Below are positions 7,597-17,275 of a stretch of 64,000 bases of DNA, in pieces. Numbering within the stretch: position 1 is the first letter of the stretch; each line of letters opens with the position of its first letter. The position numbers were made by a program, and so were the translations under genes. The stretch is from UBA2030 sp049969475 (GTDB lineage: Bacteria; Bacteroidota; Bacteroidia; Bacteroidales; TTA-H9): positions 26,674 to 90,673 of the forward strand of contig JBMFOU010000011.1 in the NCBI GenBank assembly GCA_049969475.1. The letters run 5' to 3'. The notes below the pieces were generated by a model, which saw only the letters and a list, made by a program, of their open reading frames with translations, did no database searches and was not told where the DNA came from.

Positions 7597-10460
7597 ACAT
7601 TTTGTTTTAAAACAGATTGAAGGAAATGGCCGGTATAACTCTCGGGGTGCCGGGCTATTTCTTCGGGTGTGCCGGTAGCCACTATTCTTCCCCCCTTTTC
7701 TCCTCCTTCGGGACCTATGTCAATAATATAATCGGCCACTTTTATTACTTCCATGTTATGCTCAATCACTAAGATAGTATTGCCCCTGTCAGTAAGCGTC
7801 TGCAAAACGCGAAGCAAAACATTCACATCTTCGAAATGCAATCCGGTAGTGGGTTCATCAAGAATATACAGGGTCTTGCCCGTATCACGGCGCGAAAGTT
7901 CTGCCGCCAGTTTCACACGTTGGGCTTCTCCTCCTGAAAGGGTAGTCGATGACTGCCCCAGGGTAATATACCCCAGGCCCACATCCTGCAATGTCTTTAT
8001 TTTCTGAACAATGGAAGGAATATTTTCGAAAAATTCCACGGCCTGGTCTATGGTCATGTTCAGCACATCGTTGATGCTTTTGCCTTTGTAGCGCACTTCG
8101 AGGGTTTCGCGGTTGTAGCGCTTGCCCTGGCAGGTTTCGCAGGGAACCATCACATCGGGCAAAAAGTTCATTTCAATGACCCTTACCCCGGCGCCTCCGC
8201 AGGTCTCGCATCGCCCTCCCTTTACATTAAAAGAAAAACGACCGGGCTTATACCCTCTGATTTTGGCCTCTGGCAGCGATGCATACAGTTGCCTTATTTC
8301 GTCGAAAACTTTGGTATAAGTGGCTGGATTGCTGCGCGGAGTACGACCGATAGGTGTCTGATCGACTTCAATCACCTTGTCAATAAACTCTATGCCCTCA
8401 ATGGAATCGTAAGGCAGTGGATTTTGCTCCGAACGATAAAATTTACGGCTCAAAATAGGATATAAAGTTTCATTGATCAGACTCGATTTTCCGCTTCCTG
8501 AAACACCTGTTACGCAGATAAACAATCCCAGGGGCAGATCGAGGGTAACATTCTTCAGGTTGTGCCCTCGGGCTCCTTTCAAAATAAGGTGTTTCCCATT
8601 GCCTTTTCGACGCGAGGCGGGAACGGGTATTGTTTTTTCACCCCTCAGATACTGACAGGTAAGCGAATTCTGGGTAAGCAATTGCTGTGGGGTTCCGCTG
8701 GCCACAATGCGGCCTCCGTGCAGGCCAGCACCTGGCCCAATGTCTACCACATAATCGGCCGAGCGTATCATATCTTCATCGTGCTCTACAACAATCACTG
8801 AATTGCCACTGTCGCGAAGGGCCTTAAGAGAATCAATAAGTCGGTGATTATCGCGTTGATGCAGCCCGATACTGGGTTCATCGAGAATATAGAGCACGCC
8901 TGTCAACTGGCTTCCGATTTGGGTTGCCAGCCTGATGCGTTGACTCTCTCCTCCCGAGAGGCTGCGAGCCGACCTATCACAGGTAAGATATCCCAGGCCC
9001 ACATTTAGTAAAAAACTCAACCGCGAACGAATTTCACGCATAATCTCCTTCCCTATGGTGAGTTCCCGTTCGGTTAACTTATTGGGCAGTTCAGAAAACC
9101 AGGCATCGAGTGATTGCAAGTCCATGGAGGCCAGTTCGGCAATATTTTTACCGGCAATTCGGTACCAACGAGCTTCCTTTTTCAATCGGCTCCCCTCACA
9201 TTCAGGACATTGCACCTGATTGATAAAACTTCCTACCCACTTGCGTATGTTTGCCGATTCACCTTCTTCGTACTGATTCAAAATAAAATTGACCAGCCCG
9301 TCGAAATCGAGCCGATAGGTATTAATCACTCCACCGAATTCTTTTTGAAATACAAAACTCTCGGTACTGCCGTAGAGAATAGTATTAATGGCCTCCTCGG
9401 GTAGTTCACCCACAGGTGTGTCGAGGGTGCAACCATAGTGCTTTACAATGCCTTCGAATTGCGTAAAAATATAGTTGTTTTTGTATTCGCCTGCCGGAGC
9501 AATGCCTCCTTTACGGATGCTCAGCGAAGGATCCGGAAAAACTTTTTGCAGGTCTATTTCGCTTATCTGGCCGAGTCCACGGCAGCGGGGACAGGCGCCA
9601 TAAGGCGAGTTGAACGAGAAAGTGTTAGGTTCAGGTTCGTCGTAGGCCAACCCCGTATCAGGGTCCATCAGGTTTCTGCTCAAGTAGCGGGGATCACTTT
9701 TTTCATCCTTAAGCAGCATAAGAATTCCCTTCCCCTGCCGCATGGCGGCATCTACCGAACGTACCAGCCGCTCGTGGTTTTCTTCGCCAACTACTACCCT
9801 ATCGACCACCAGCTCGATATCGTGCACCTTATATCGGTCGAGCTGACGCACATCGCTCAGATATTTAATTTCTCCATCTACTCTTACCTTAGTGTAGCCC
9901 TGTTTACGCAAGTTTTCAAACACCTCTCTGTAATGTCCCTTGCGCCCCTTAACCAGGGGAGCCAGGATAAAAATTTTATCTCCGTCGTATTCCTTTTGAA
10001 TAAGGGCCAGGATATCTTTTTCGGAATACCGAATCATAGGCTTTCCGCTCAGATAAGAATAGGCGGTACCTATGCGTGCATATAGCAAGCGCATGAAGTC
10101 GTAAACCTCGGTAATAGTGCCTACGGTGGAACGAGGATTGGTGCTGGTTGTTTTCTGCTCGATGGAGATAACAGGGCTTAATCCGGTAATTTTATCAACA
10201 TCAGGGCGCTCCAGATTACCAATAAATTGTCGGGCATAGGCCGAAAAAGTCTCCATATAGCGTCGTTGCCCCTCGGCGTAAATGGTATCGAATGCCAGGG
10301 ATGATTTGCCGCTTCCACTCAATCCGGTGAATACCACCAGCTTATTGCGAGGAAAAACCACATCAATATTCTTCAGGTTATGAACCCGGGCCCCTTCCAC
10401 CCTGAGCTCTTCCTGAATTTCCTGGGTCGCCTTTACTTCAATGACTTCTTCTCTGCTCAT
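7593..10460 (-). CDS. uvrA: Excinuclease ABC subunit A
   Basis: A 955-residue UvrA, the damage-recognition ATPase of nucleotide excision repair, working with UvrB. Two ABC cassettes are visible: Walker A G-L-S-G-S-G-K-S-S near residue 47 and G-V-S-G-S-G-K-S-S near 655, with signature motifs L-S-G-G-E-S-Q-R and L-S-G-G-E-A-Q-R. Zn-binding Cys pairs are present (C-P-R-C, C-P-E-C, and C-E-T-C / C-E-T-C-Q-G in the second half). The length is normal. The start at 10460 overlaps the transglycosylase stop by 4 bases and the stop overlaps the kinase start by 4. No SOS box was identified; transcription probably begins upstream of the transglycosylase. Confidence 0.97.
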   Translation of the reverse strand: MSREEVIEVKATQEIQEELRVEGARVHNLKNIDVVFPRNKLVVFTGLSGSGKSSLAFDTIYAEGQRRYMETFSAYARQFIGNLERPDVDKITGLSPVISIEQKTTSTNPRSTVGTITEVYDFMRLLYARIGTAYSYLSGKPMIRYSEKDILALIQKEYDGDKIFILAPLVKGRKGHYREVFENLRKQGYTKVRVDGEIKYLSDVRQLDRYKVHDIELVVDRVVVGEENHERLVRSVDAAMRQGKGILMLLKDEKSDPRYLSRNLMDPDTGLAYDEPEPNTFSFNSPYGACPRCRGLGQISEIDLQKVFPDPSLSIRKGGIAPAGEYKNNYIFTQFEGIVKHYGCTLDTPVGELPEEAINTILYGSTESFVFQKEFGGVINTYRLDFDGLVNFILNQYEEGESANIRKWVGSFINQVQCPECEGSRLKKEARWYRIAGKNIAELASMDLQSLDAWFSELPNKLTERELTIGKEIMREIRSRLSFLLNVGLGYLTCDRSARSLSGGESQRIRLATQIGSQLTGVLYILDEPSIGLHQRDNHRLIDSLKALRDSGNSVIVVEHDEDMIRSADYVVDIGPGAGLHGGRIVASGTPQQLLTQNSLTCQYLRGEKTIPVPASRRKGNGKHLILKGARGHNLKNVTLDLPLGLFICVTGVSGSGKSSLINETLYPILSRKFYRSEQNPLPYDSIEGIEFIDKVIEVDQTPIGRTPRSNPATYTKVFDEIRQLYASLPEAKIRGYKPGRFSFNVKGGRCETCGGAGVRVIEMNFLPDVMVPCETCQGKRYNRETLEVRYKGKSINDVLNMTIDQAVEFFENIPSIVQKIKTLQDVGLGYITLGQSSTTLSGGEAQRVKLAAELSRRDTGKTLYILDEPTTGLHFEDVNVLLRVLQTLTDRGNTILVIEHNMEVIKVADYIIDIGPEGGEKGGRIVATGTPEEIARHPESYTGHFLQSVLKQNV

Positions 10461-11452
10461 TTCGAACTGTCTGGTGAATTTACCGATTCACGCAACAAAG
10501 CATCGTAATCGGCGAACTTGCCCGCGGCTACTTTAAGGGAATAAACCTTGCCCGGATTAACCACCAGTTGCGTATCCCGTATCCAGGGATTGAGTTCGCG
10601 TAAAATCCGGTAGTTGATTCCCTGCTCCCTCGCCCATTGAACCAGGTTAGGAATGCTTTGGTTTATGGTTATCCGCTTAAAAGGAATGGATGGGTATAGG
10701 TCTTCTTTACGTAAAACATAACCATATCGCTGAGGATGCTCAAAAATCAGCTTGAAAGCCAGAATTCTGAACACATATCTGGAGGTCTCCGAATTCATAT
10801 ACATTTCATAGTAATTGGAGGTTTTTTGGATTCCTGTAATCCGATCGAAACGCCCCATTCCCCCGTTGAAGGCAGCGGCAGCTGTGGTCCAGCTTCCATA
10901 TTTTTCGTAAGCTTTTTTGATAAACTTACAAAAAGCAAGGGTCGATTTTTCAAGATCATATCGCTCGTCCACCTTATCGTTTACTTCCAGTCCTAATTCC
11001 TTGGCAGTTTCCGGTAAAAACTGCCAGTAACCTGCAGCTCCAGCGGGCGACACATCATGCAAAAAACCGCTTTCCACCAGAATCAGATACTTAAAATCAG
11101 AGGGTATACCTTGTTTTTTTAGAATGGGCTCAATGACAGAAAAAAAACGATGCGCCCGCTTAAAAAGCATGATCGACTGGCTATGCCAGTATGTATTAAG
11201 AGTAAGTTCCCGGTCGAGGGCCTCCCGAACGTAAAATAGATTTAAGGGCACAGGCTCACCGGCAAACGACATTTTTTTGGGTAATGGTACTGCAACTGTT
11301 GTCATTCCCGAACGAAGGATAAAATCATCGTCACCTGGCTCGCTTATTATCTTCCAGGCCGTAAGGGACGTGATGATGACCACAACAGCCAACCCAATAT
11401 AGGTGAGATATGGAAATTTCCTTTGTAATGAACCCCAAAAATTTATCCTCAT
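10457..11452 (-). CDS. Membrane-anchored lytic transglycosylase (SLT/MltD-like)
   Basis: The 331-residue protein has one N-terminal membrane helix (about 15-35) and a lysozyme-like SLT domain. The catalytic Glu is Glu127 in L-V-E-S-G-F, followed by A-G-A-A-G-Y-W-Q-F and a later A-A-A-F-N-G-G-M-G-R-F motif typical of family 1 transglycosylases. It cleaves peptidoglycan glycan strands from the periplasmic side, giving 1,6-anhydro ends. No LysM repeat is present at the short C-terminus, unlike E. coli MltD. ATG 11452 is chosen over one at 11488 because that codon lies in a TAATTTTG promoter box. It is the first gene of the operon with uvrA. Confidence 0.88.
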   Translation of the reverse strand: MRINFWGSLQRKFPYLTYIGLAVVVIITSLTAWKIISEPGDDDFILRSGMTTVAVPLPKKMSFAGEPVPLNLFYVREALDRELTLNTYWHSQSIMLFKRAHRFFSVIEPILKKQGIPSDFKYLILVESGFLHDVSPAGAAGYWQFLPETAKELGLEVNDKVDERYDLEKSTLAFCKFIKKAYEKYGSWTTAAAAFNGGMGRFDRITGIQKTSNYYEMYMNSETSRYVFRILAFKLIFEHPQRYGYVLRKEDLYPSIPFKRITINQSIPNLVQWAREQGINYRILRELNPWIRDTQLVVNPGKVYSLKVAAGKFADYDALLRESVNSPDSSK

Positions 11453-11485
11453 GAAACTGTGTATTCTGATTTCAAAAAAACGTTG

Positions 11486-11493
11486 CAAAATTA
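11486..11493 (-). promoter_or_regulatory. -7 box for the transglycosylase-uvrA-kinase operon
   Basis: The minus strand reads TAATTTTG, an exact TAnnTTTG, about 34 bases upstream of ATG 11452. A TTTG lies 24 bases further upstream, somewhat beyond the usual 19-21 spacing. Confidence 0.5.
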
Positions 11494-11539
11494 CACCATA
11501 ATACTTTTAGCAGCCTTCAAACAATGAAAACATCCCCTC

Positions 11540-11556
11540 CACGCTGGGAGAGCGTG
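11540..11556 (-). terminator. Weak hairpin after clpC
   Basis: CACGCT and AGCGTG form a perfect 6-bp stem with a 5-base loop, downstream of the clpC stop at 11620. The T-tract on the minus strand is short and delayed, so termination is only possible. Confidence 0.3.
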
Positions 11557-11619
11557 AATGGGATCTGAGAAAGAACAAGGAACCTGATGACTCTCAAACA
11601 AAGCTCACCCTGCGGGGTA

Positions 11620-14262
11620 TTACGACAAACCCGGGGTTTCCTGCGGTGTAGCCTGTGAGGTGGTTTTAATAACGATCTCCTGCTTGTCGTTATCGAAATC
11701 TATGATGATGGTATCACCGGGCTGCAGTTTGCTGCGAATGATTTCTTCGGCCAGAGCATCCTCGATATATTTCTGAATGGCACGTTTGAGCGGACGGGCG
11801 CCAAAGTTGGGATCCCAACCTTTATCCACCAGAAAATCTTTGGCAGAGGTAGTCACCATGATTTCATACTTAAGCGTACGCACCCTTTCGTAGAGGTGCT
11901 TCATTTCGATGTCGATAATCTTGTGAATATCTTCCCGTTCGAGGTTTTCGAATATAATGATATCGTCGATACGGTTGAGAAACTCCGGAGAAAAGGTCTT
12001 TTTGAGGGCATTTTCTATCACACTGCGGGCGTGCTCGCTCTGCTGGGCTGTTTTGGCTGAAGTGGCAAATCCTACTCCCTGGCCAAACTCCTTTAACTGA
12101 CGCGAACCAATATTGGACGTCATAATAATAATAGTGTTCTTAAAATCCACTTTACGACCCAGGCTGTCGGTGAGAACCCCATCGTCGAGAACCTGCAGTA
12201 GCAAGTGAAATACATCGGGATGGGCCTTTTCAATTTCGTCGAGCAGCACAATGGAATAGGGCTTACGTCTCACCTTTTCGGTCAACTGGCCACCTTCCTC
12301 GTATCCCACATAACCTGGAGGAGCTCCTATAAGTCGCGACACGGCAAATTTTTCCATGTATTCACTCATATCGATGCGGATAAGTGCATCTTCCGAATCG
12401 AAAAGGTATTTAGCCAACACCTTGGCCATATGTGTTTTACCCACCCCGGTAGGTCCCAGGAAAATGAAATTGCCGATGGGTTTATTGGGGTCTTTGAGTC
12501 CAGCCCTGTTGCGGCGTATGGCTCTCACAATCTTCCGTATAGCTTCATCCTGCCCGATAACGCTGCCCTTGAGTTCCTCTTCCATATTAAGCAGACGCTC
12601 GCTTTCGTTTTGGGCTACTTTTTGAATGGGAATTCCCGTCATCATGGCTACCTCCTCCGAGACATTTTCTTCGGTAACCATTTCGCGATGGATGCGCGAT
12701 TCTTCTTCCCAACGTTTTTTAGCCCGCTCCAACTCGTTGGTAAGCTTGCGTTCGGTATCGCGGTGCATGGCAGCTTCCTCAAACTTCTGGGCATTGATAG
12801 CTGCATTTTTACGGGCCCTTACTTCTTCAATGTTTTTTTCGATGTTAAGAATTTCCTGAGGAATCCTGATGTTCTTCATGTGCACCCGGGCTCCCGCTTC
12901 ATCCAGTGCATCAATGGCTTTGTCGGGCAGATAGCGGTCGGTAATATATCGCATTGTAAGATTTACGCAGGCCCGAATGGCCTCGTCGGTATATTTCACC
13001 AGGTGATGATCTTCGTATTTTTCTTTGATGTTATGAAGTATCTCTATGGTTTCTTCAGGAGTGGTAGGATCAACCATCACTTTCTGGAAGCGGCGTTCGA
13101 GGGCTCCGTCCTTTTCGATATACTGCCGGTACTCATCGAGGGTAGTAGCTCCAATCACCTGTATCTCGCCCCTGGCCAGGGCAGGCTTAAACATATTGGA
13201 GGCATCCAGGCTTCCTGAAGCATTTCCAGCGCCTACCAGGGTATGAATTTCGTCGATAAACAGAATTACATCCGGGTTTTTTTCCAGCTCGTTAAGCACG
13301 GCTTTCATTCGCTCTTCAAACTGGCCTCGATATTTGGTACCTGCTACCAGCGAACCCAGGTCGAGCGCCACTATACGCTTGTTGTATAACGATCGGGGTA
13401 CCTGCCGCTTAATGATTCTTATGGCCAGACCTTCAGCAATGGCCGATTTTCCAACACCCGGTTCACCAATCAGAATAGGATTGTTTTTCTTACGGCGGCT
13501 CAATATCTGGGCAATGCGCTCCATCTCGCGCTCGCGCCCTACAATGGGATCAAGTTTTCCTTCCTCTGCAGCCCTGGTTATGTCGCGTCCGAAATTATCG
13601 AGCACAGGTGTGCGACTCTTAGGATCGGCATTTCGCTTGAGGTTCTGAAACTCCTTGTCCTCGTCGGAGTCGTCGTCGGAGTCTCCACCCCGTGAATAAC
13701 CATCCTGGGGATCATTCCTACGCGACTTTCTTTTGTCATCCTTTCCCTGAATTCCGTCAAAATCATCCGGATTCGCTTCATTGGAAAACGGTCCTCCCGC
13801 TTGATTATCGTCATCAGACCGACTGATCATAGTTCTAACTTCGTTCTTAATATCGTCGTAGCCTATGTTATACTTTTCGAGCACCTTTTCTACCAAATTA
13901 TCACCTACCTTCAGGATGGCCAATAATAGATGTTCAGTCCCAATGATTTCGCTTTTCATCTCTTTAGCTTCTAAATAGGTCATTTTAAGGACCCGTTCAG
14001 CTTGTTTAACGAGGCCAATATTTCGGTTTTCGGCATTGGGCAAAGGGGCTACGGGCTGAATTACAGCATTTTCGATAAACTGCCGTAAATCGGATAAATT
14101 GGCTCCCAGGTACAGCATGATTTGCACTGCCATACCTTCGCCTTCCCGTAGGATACCCAGAAAGATATGCTCCACACCTATGGTATCGCTACCCAGGCGT
14201 ACAGCTTCTTCCCGACTGTATGACAAAACGTCTTTAACTCTTTGCGAAAATTTTGCTTCCAT
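11620..14262 (-). CDS. clpC: ATP-dependent Clp protease ATPase subunit ClpC
   Basis: An 880-residue Hsp100 unfoldase. A double Clp-N domain (about 1-145) leads into a long charged linker, then AAA+ domain 1 (Walker A G-E-P-G-V-G-K-S), a UVR/coiled-coil middle domain (A-Q-K-F-E-E-A-A) and AAA+ domain 2 (G-P-T-G-V-G-K-T). A ClpP-docking-type loop (G-V-G-F) is present. It feeds unfolded proteins to ClpP. The start M-E-A-K-F-S-Q-R at 14262 matches ClpC N-termini; an in-frame extension to 14319 looks spurious. The linker at about 155-225 is unusually rich in D, E, K, R and G. It diverges from gyrA. Confidence 0.95.
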   Translation of the reverse strand: MEAKFSQRVKDVLSYSREEAVRLGSDTIGVEHIFLGILREGEGMAVQIMLYLGANLSDLRQFIENAVIQPVAPLPNAENRNIGLVKQAERVLKMTYLEAKEMKSEIIGTEHLLLAILKVGDNLVEKVLEKYNIGYDDIKNEVRTMISRSDDDNQAGGPFSNEANPDDFDGIQGKDDKRKSRRNDPQDGYSRGGDSDDDSDEDKEFQNLKRNADPKSRTPVLDNFGRDITRAAEEGKLDPIVGREREMERIAQILSRRKKNNPILIGEPGVGKSAIAEGLAIRIIKRQVPRSLYNKRIVALDLGSLVAGTKYRGQFEERMKAVLNELEKNPDVILFIDEIHTLVGAGNASGSLDASNMFKPALARGEIQVIGATTLDEYRQYIEKDGALERRFQKVMVDPTTPEETIEILHNIKEKYEDHHLVKYTDEAIRACVNLTMRYITDRYLPDKAIDALDEAGARVHMKNIRIPQEILNIEKNIEEVRARKNAAINAQKFEEAAMHRDTERKLTNELERAKKRWEEESRIHREMVTEENVSEEVAMMTGIPIQKVAQNESERLLNMEEELKGSVIGQDEAIRKIVRAIRRNRAGLKDPNKPIGNFIFLGPTGVGKTHMAKVLAKYLFDSEDALIRIDMSEYMEKFAVSRLIGAPPGYVGYEEGGQLTEKVRRKPYSIVLLDEIEKAHPDVFHLLLQVLDDGVLTDSLGRKVDFKNTIIIMTSNIGSRQLKEFGQGVGFATSAKTAQQSEHARSVIENALKKTFSPEFLNRIDDIIIFENLEREDIHKIIDIEMKHLYERVRTLKYEIMVTTSAKDFLVDKGWDPNFGARPLKRAIQKYIEDALAEEIIRSKLQPGDTIIIDFDNDKQEIVIKTTSQATPQETPGLS

Positions 14263-14567
14263 TATATTTAATTGATTCTTTCTCTTAACAATTACATCTA
14301 ATCTTTTGTTCTTCAGCACTCTTTACTGAATGCATTTATACCATTTGTCCAGTCTGCAAATTTACTACCAAAGCAGCAGGTGGCAGATATTTTGCCAAAA
14401 TTATAACCGGCCCATGCAATAATCATTTCATGGAAAACTAATTTATCAACAATCCCACCAAAGTTTTTCAACAAAAGGCCAACGCAAGGGGTAATTGTAT
14501 TTTTCGTAAATTCGCAGTTTCCTATTGGCAGAACCAATAATCTCATTTTGAAAACGTTAAATCATTA
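14263..14567. promoter_or_regulatory. Divergent clpC/gyrA intergenic region
   Basis: A 305-base gene-free stretch. For clpC the minus strand has two exact TAnnTTTG boxes: TAATTTTG (14396-14403) and TAAATTTG (14357-14364), giving leaders of roughly 90-130 bases. Neither has a TTG at the proper spacing. For gyrA I see only a near match, TATTTTTC, about 14508-14515. No CtsR- or HrcA-type inverted repeat was recognised. Confidence 0.4.
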
Positions 14568-17159
14568 ATGGAAGAATATCAGACCAAAGTCGTTCCGGTA
14601 AATATTGAGAATCAGATGAAATCGGCCTACATCGATTATTCGATGTCGGTCATAGTTTCCAGGGCTTTACCGGATGTCAGGGACGGACTAAAACCAGTAC
14701 ATCGCAGAATTTTGTACGGGATGTACGATATGGGCATATTAAGCAATCGCCCATATAAGAAATCGGCTCGTATTGTTGGGGAAGTACTGGGTAAGTATCA
14801 TCCCCATGGTGACTCATCGGTGTATGATGCAATGGTAAGGCTGGCTCAGGATTGGTCGTTGCGCTACCCTTTGATTGACGGGCAGGGAAACTTTGGAAGT
14901 ATCGACCAGGATCCTCCTGCAGCTATGCGTTACACTGAGGCCAGGCTACACAAAATAGCCGAAGAAATGCTGGCTGACATTGAAAAAGAGACCGTTGACT
15001 TTCAAAATAACTTCGACGACTCTCTCCAGGAACCCATTGTTCTGCCAGCGAAATTACCCAATCTTTTGGTTAATGGTTCCTCAGGCATTGCCGTGGGTAT
15101 GGCCACCAACATGCCCCCACACAATCTGAAGGAAGTGGTAGATGGTTGCATTGCTTATATCCACAACCGCGACATCACCATTGCCGAGCTAATGAACTAC
15201 ATCAAGGGACCAGATTTCCCTACGGGAGGCATCATTTATGGTTATGAGGGGGTAAAGGAAGCCTACGAAACGGGCAGAGGTCGTATCATTGTTAGAGGTA
15301 CTGTAAAAATTGAGGAAGAAAATAACCACGAGCGCATCGTAGTAACCTCCATACCTTATCAGGTAAACAAGGCTGAGATGATTAAAAAAACAGCCGACCT
15401 GGTGAATGAAAAAAAGATTGAGGGCATCAGCGACATCAGAGACGAATCGGACCGCTCGGGATTGCGCATTGTATATGATCTTAAGCGGGAAGCCAATACC
15501 AATGTTGTTTTAAACCAACTCTACCAGCATACGCCTCTGCAGACCTCTTTCAACGTAAATAACATTGCGCTGGTCAATGGCCGACCCATGATCCTTACGT
15601 TGAAGGACCTCATCGTCCATTTCATCAATCACCGGCATGAGGTAGTTACGCGTCGCACCCGCTACGAGCTGAACCAGGCGGAGAAGAGGGCTCACGTGCT
15701 GGAAGGACTCCTCATAGCCCTCGACCACATCGATGAAGTCATAGCCCTCATCCGGGCATCGGCCGATACTGAAACGGCAAGGGTAGCGCTCATGGAACGC
15801 TTCGGACTCACCGATATACAGGCCAAAGCCATACTGGCCATGCGTCTCTCCACCCTTACCGGTCTTGAAAGAGAAAAGCTCCAGGCCGAGTACGAAGAGC
15901 TTAAAAGGATGATTGACTACTACAGGCAGGTTCTGGCCGACGAAGGCATGCGAATGGATATCATTAAAAAAGAGTTGCTGGAGCTTAAGGAAAAATATGG
16001 CGACGAGCCCAAAACCGAAATCGAATACCGGGCCCAGGACTTCCGCATAGAAGACACCATCGCCGACGACAGCGTGGTAGTTACCATCTCGCACCTCGGC
16101 TACATCAAGCGTACGCCACTCAGAGAATACCGCAGACAAAAACGAGGGGGACAGGGAGCCAAAGGAAGCGAAATCAGAGATGAGGACTTTGTAGAGCACC
16201 TTTTCACAGCTACCAACCACAACTATTTGTTGCTTTTCACTGAAAAGGGCAAATGCTTCTGGCTGAGGGTTTTCGAAATTCCGGAAGGAAATAAAAATTC
16301 CAAAGGAAGAGCTATTCAAAACCTCATCAACATTGACCCCGAAGATAAAATCAGAGCTTATATTAATCTGAAGAATCTGACAGACCCCGAATACATTAAC
16401 AACAACTACATTATTCTTTGCACCCGTAAGGGCACCATCAAGAAGACCAGCCTGGAGGCCTATAGCCGGCCGCGGGCCAATGGTATCAATGCCATTAACA
16501 TTCGTGAAGGCGACACGCTGATTGAAGCCCGCCTTACATCAGGTAATAGTGTAGTTATAATGGCTTTGCGTTCAGGAAGAGCTATCCGATTTCCCGAAGA
16601 CAAGGTTCGCCCCATGGGGCGCAATGCCACGGGTGTACGTGGAGTAACCCTGGCTCATGAAAAAGACGAGGTCATCGGAATGGTATGCATCGACGATTCG
16701 GAAGAAACCATTTTGGTGGTTTCGGAAAAAGGATACGGTAAACGCACTCCCCTGGATGATTATCGCGAGACCAACCGGGGAGGTAAAGGGGTAAAAACCC
16801 TTAACATTACTCCCAAAACGGGAGAACTGGTAGCCATTAACGCCGTCAAAGAGACTGACGACTTGATGATTATCAATAAAAGCGGCATCATCATTCGTAT
16901 TCCGGTTAGCGACCTTCGCGTGCAGGGACGTGCAACGCAGGGGGTAAAACTCATCAACCTGAAGGAAGGAGATGAAATTGCGGCCGTTACCCGTGTAGAA
17001 CCTGATGAAGAGCCTGAAGGGGAAGACCTTCCCGAAATGAGCGACCGCATACATCCTGCTTCTGAGGACACTCCCGATGTGATGCCCGAATACGAAACCA
17101 AACCTTTTGAAGCAAACGACGAAAACACCCAAACGGAACTCAACGAAGATGAACTCTGA
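14568..17159 (+). CDS. gyrA: DNA gyrase subunit A
   Basis: An 863-residue GyrA, the DNA-cleaving and rejoining subunit of the ATP-dependent topoisomerase that introduces negative supercoils with GyrB. The catalytic tyrosine is Tyr122 in A-M-R-Y-T-E-A. The quinolone-determining region is H-P-H-G-D-S-S-V-Y-D with Ser83 and Asp87, the unmutated state. The C-terminal beta-pinwheel begins near 500 and contains a GyrA box (Q-K-R-G-G-Q-G). The last 45 or so residues form an acidic tail rich in E, D and P, of the sort known to modulate wrapping. Start is ATG 14568. The next gene has its own promoter. Confidence 0.98.
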   Translation: MEEYQTKVVPVNIENQMKSAYIDYSMSVIVSRALPDVRDGLKPVHRRILYGMYDMGILSNRPYKKSARIVGEVLGKYHPHGDSSVYDAMVRLAQDWSLRYPLIDGQGNFGSIDQDPPAAMRYTEARLHKIAEEMLADIEKETVDFQNNFDDSLQEPIVLPAKLPNLLVNGSSGIAVGMATNMPPHNLKEVVDGCIAYIHNRDITIAELMNYIKGPDFPTGGIIYGYEGVKEAYETGRGRIIVRGTVKIEEENNHERIVVTSIPYQVNKAEMIKKTADLVNEKKIEGISDIRDESDRSGLRIVYDLKREANTNVVLNQLYQHTPLQTSFNVNNIALVNGRPMILTLKDLIVHFINHRHEVVTRRTRYELNQAEKRAHVLEGLLIALDHIDEVIALIRASADTETARVALMERFGLTDIQAKAILAMRLSTLTGLEREKLQAEYEELKRMIDYYRQVLADEGMRMDIIKKELLELKEKYGDEPKTEIEYRAQDFRIEDTIADDSVVVTISHLGYIKRTPLREYRRQKRGGQGAKGSEIRDEDFVEHLFTATNHNYLLLFTEKGKCFWLRVFEIPEGNKNSKGRAIQNLINIDPEDKIRAYINLKNLTDPEYINNNYIILCTRKGTIKKTSLEAYSRPRANGINAINIREGDTLIEARLTSGNSVVIMALRSGRAIRFPEDKVRPMGRNATGVRGVTLAHEKDEVIGMVCIDDSEETILVVSEKGYGKRTPLDDYRETNRGGKGVKTLNITPKTGELVAINAVKETDDLMIINKSGIIIRIPVSDLRVQGRATQGVKLINLKEGDEIAAVTRVEPDEEPEGEDLPEMSDRIHPASEDTPDVMPEYETKPFEANDENTQTELNEDEL

Positions 17160-17190
17160 TGTTAGGACATTGCTTCTATAGCCTGTCTCC

Positions 17191-17206
17191 TGGCACACCT
17201 CTGGCA
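17191..17206 (+). promoter_or_regulatory. Possible sigma-54 -24/-12 element
   Basis: TGGCACACCTCTGGCA keeps the invariant GG-N10-GC of sigma-54 promoters and differs from TGGCAC-N5-TTGC at one core position (TTGC to TGGC). It lies 70 bases upstream of the TPR gene. It also reads as a chance 10-bp direct repeat of CTGGCAC, so support is modest. Confidence 0.25.
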
Positions 17207-17212
17207 CGAGTA

Positions 17213-17243
17213 TTGGATGAACCTTATGATCAATTTATATTTG
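17213..17243 (+). promoter_or_regulatory. Bacteroidetes promoter for the TPR gene
   Basis: TTG at 17213-17215, then 20 bases, then TATATTTG at 17236-17243: an exact TAnnTTTG with ideal -33 spacing. Transcription should start near 17250, about 25 bases before ATG 17276. This shows the TPR gene is expressed independently of gyrA and excludes a start at 17159. Confidence 0.8.
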
Positions 17244-17275
17244 CAACCTCAAAATCAACCTTAAAAAATACAATT

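Noticed and set aside
9438..10085. Plus-strand frame opposite uvrA (215 codons)
   Set aside because: Shadow of a certain gene; no promoter or motif.
12205..13218. Long plus-strand frame opposite clpC (337 codons)
   Set aside because: It is the antisense shadow of a certain gene and lacks any family resemblance.
15510..16319. Minus-strand frame opposite gyrA (269 codons)
   Set aside because: Shadow of gyrA, aromatic-rich as antisense frames often are.
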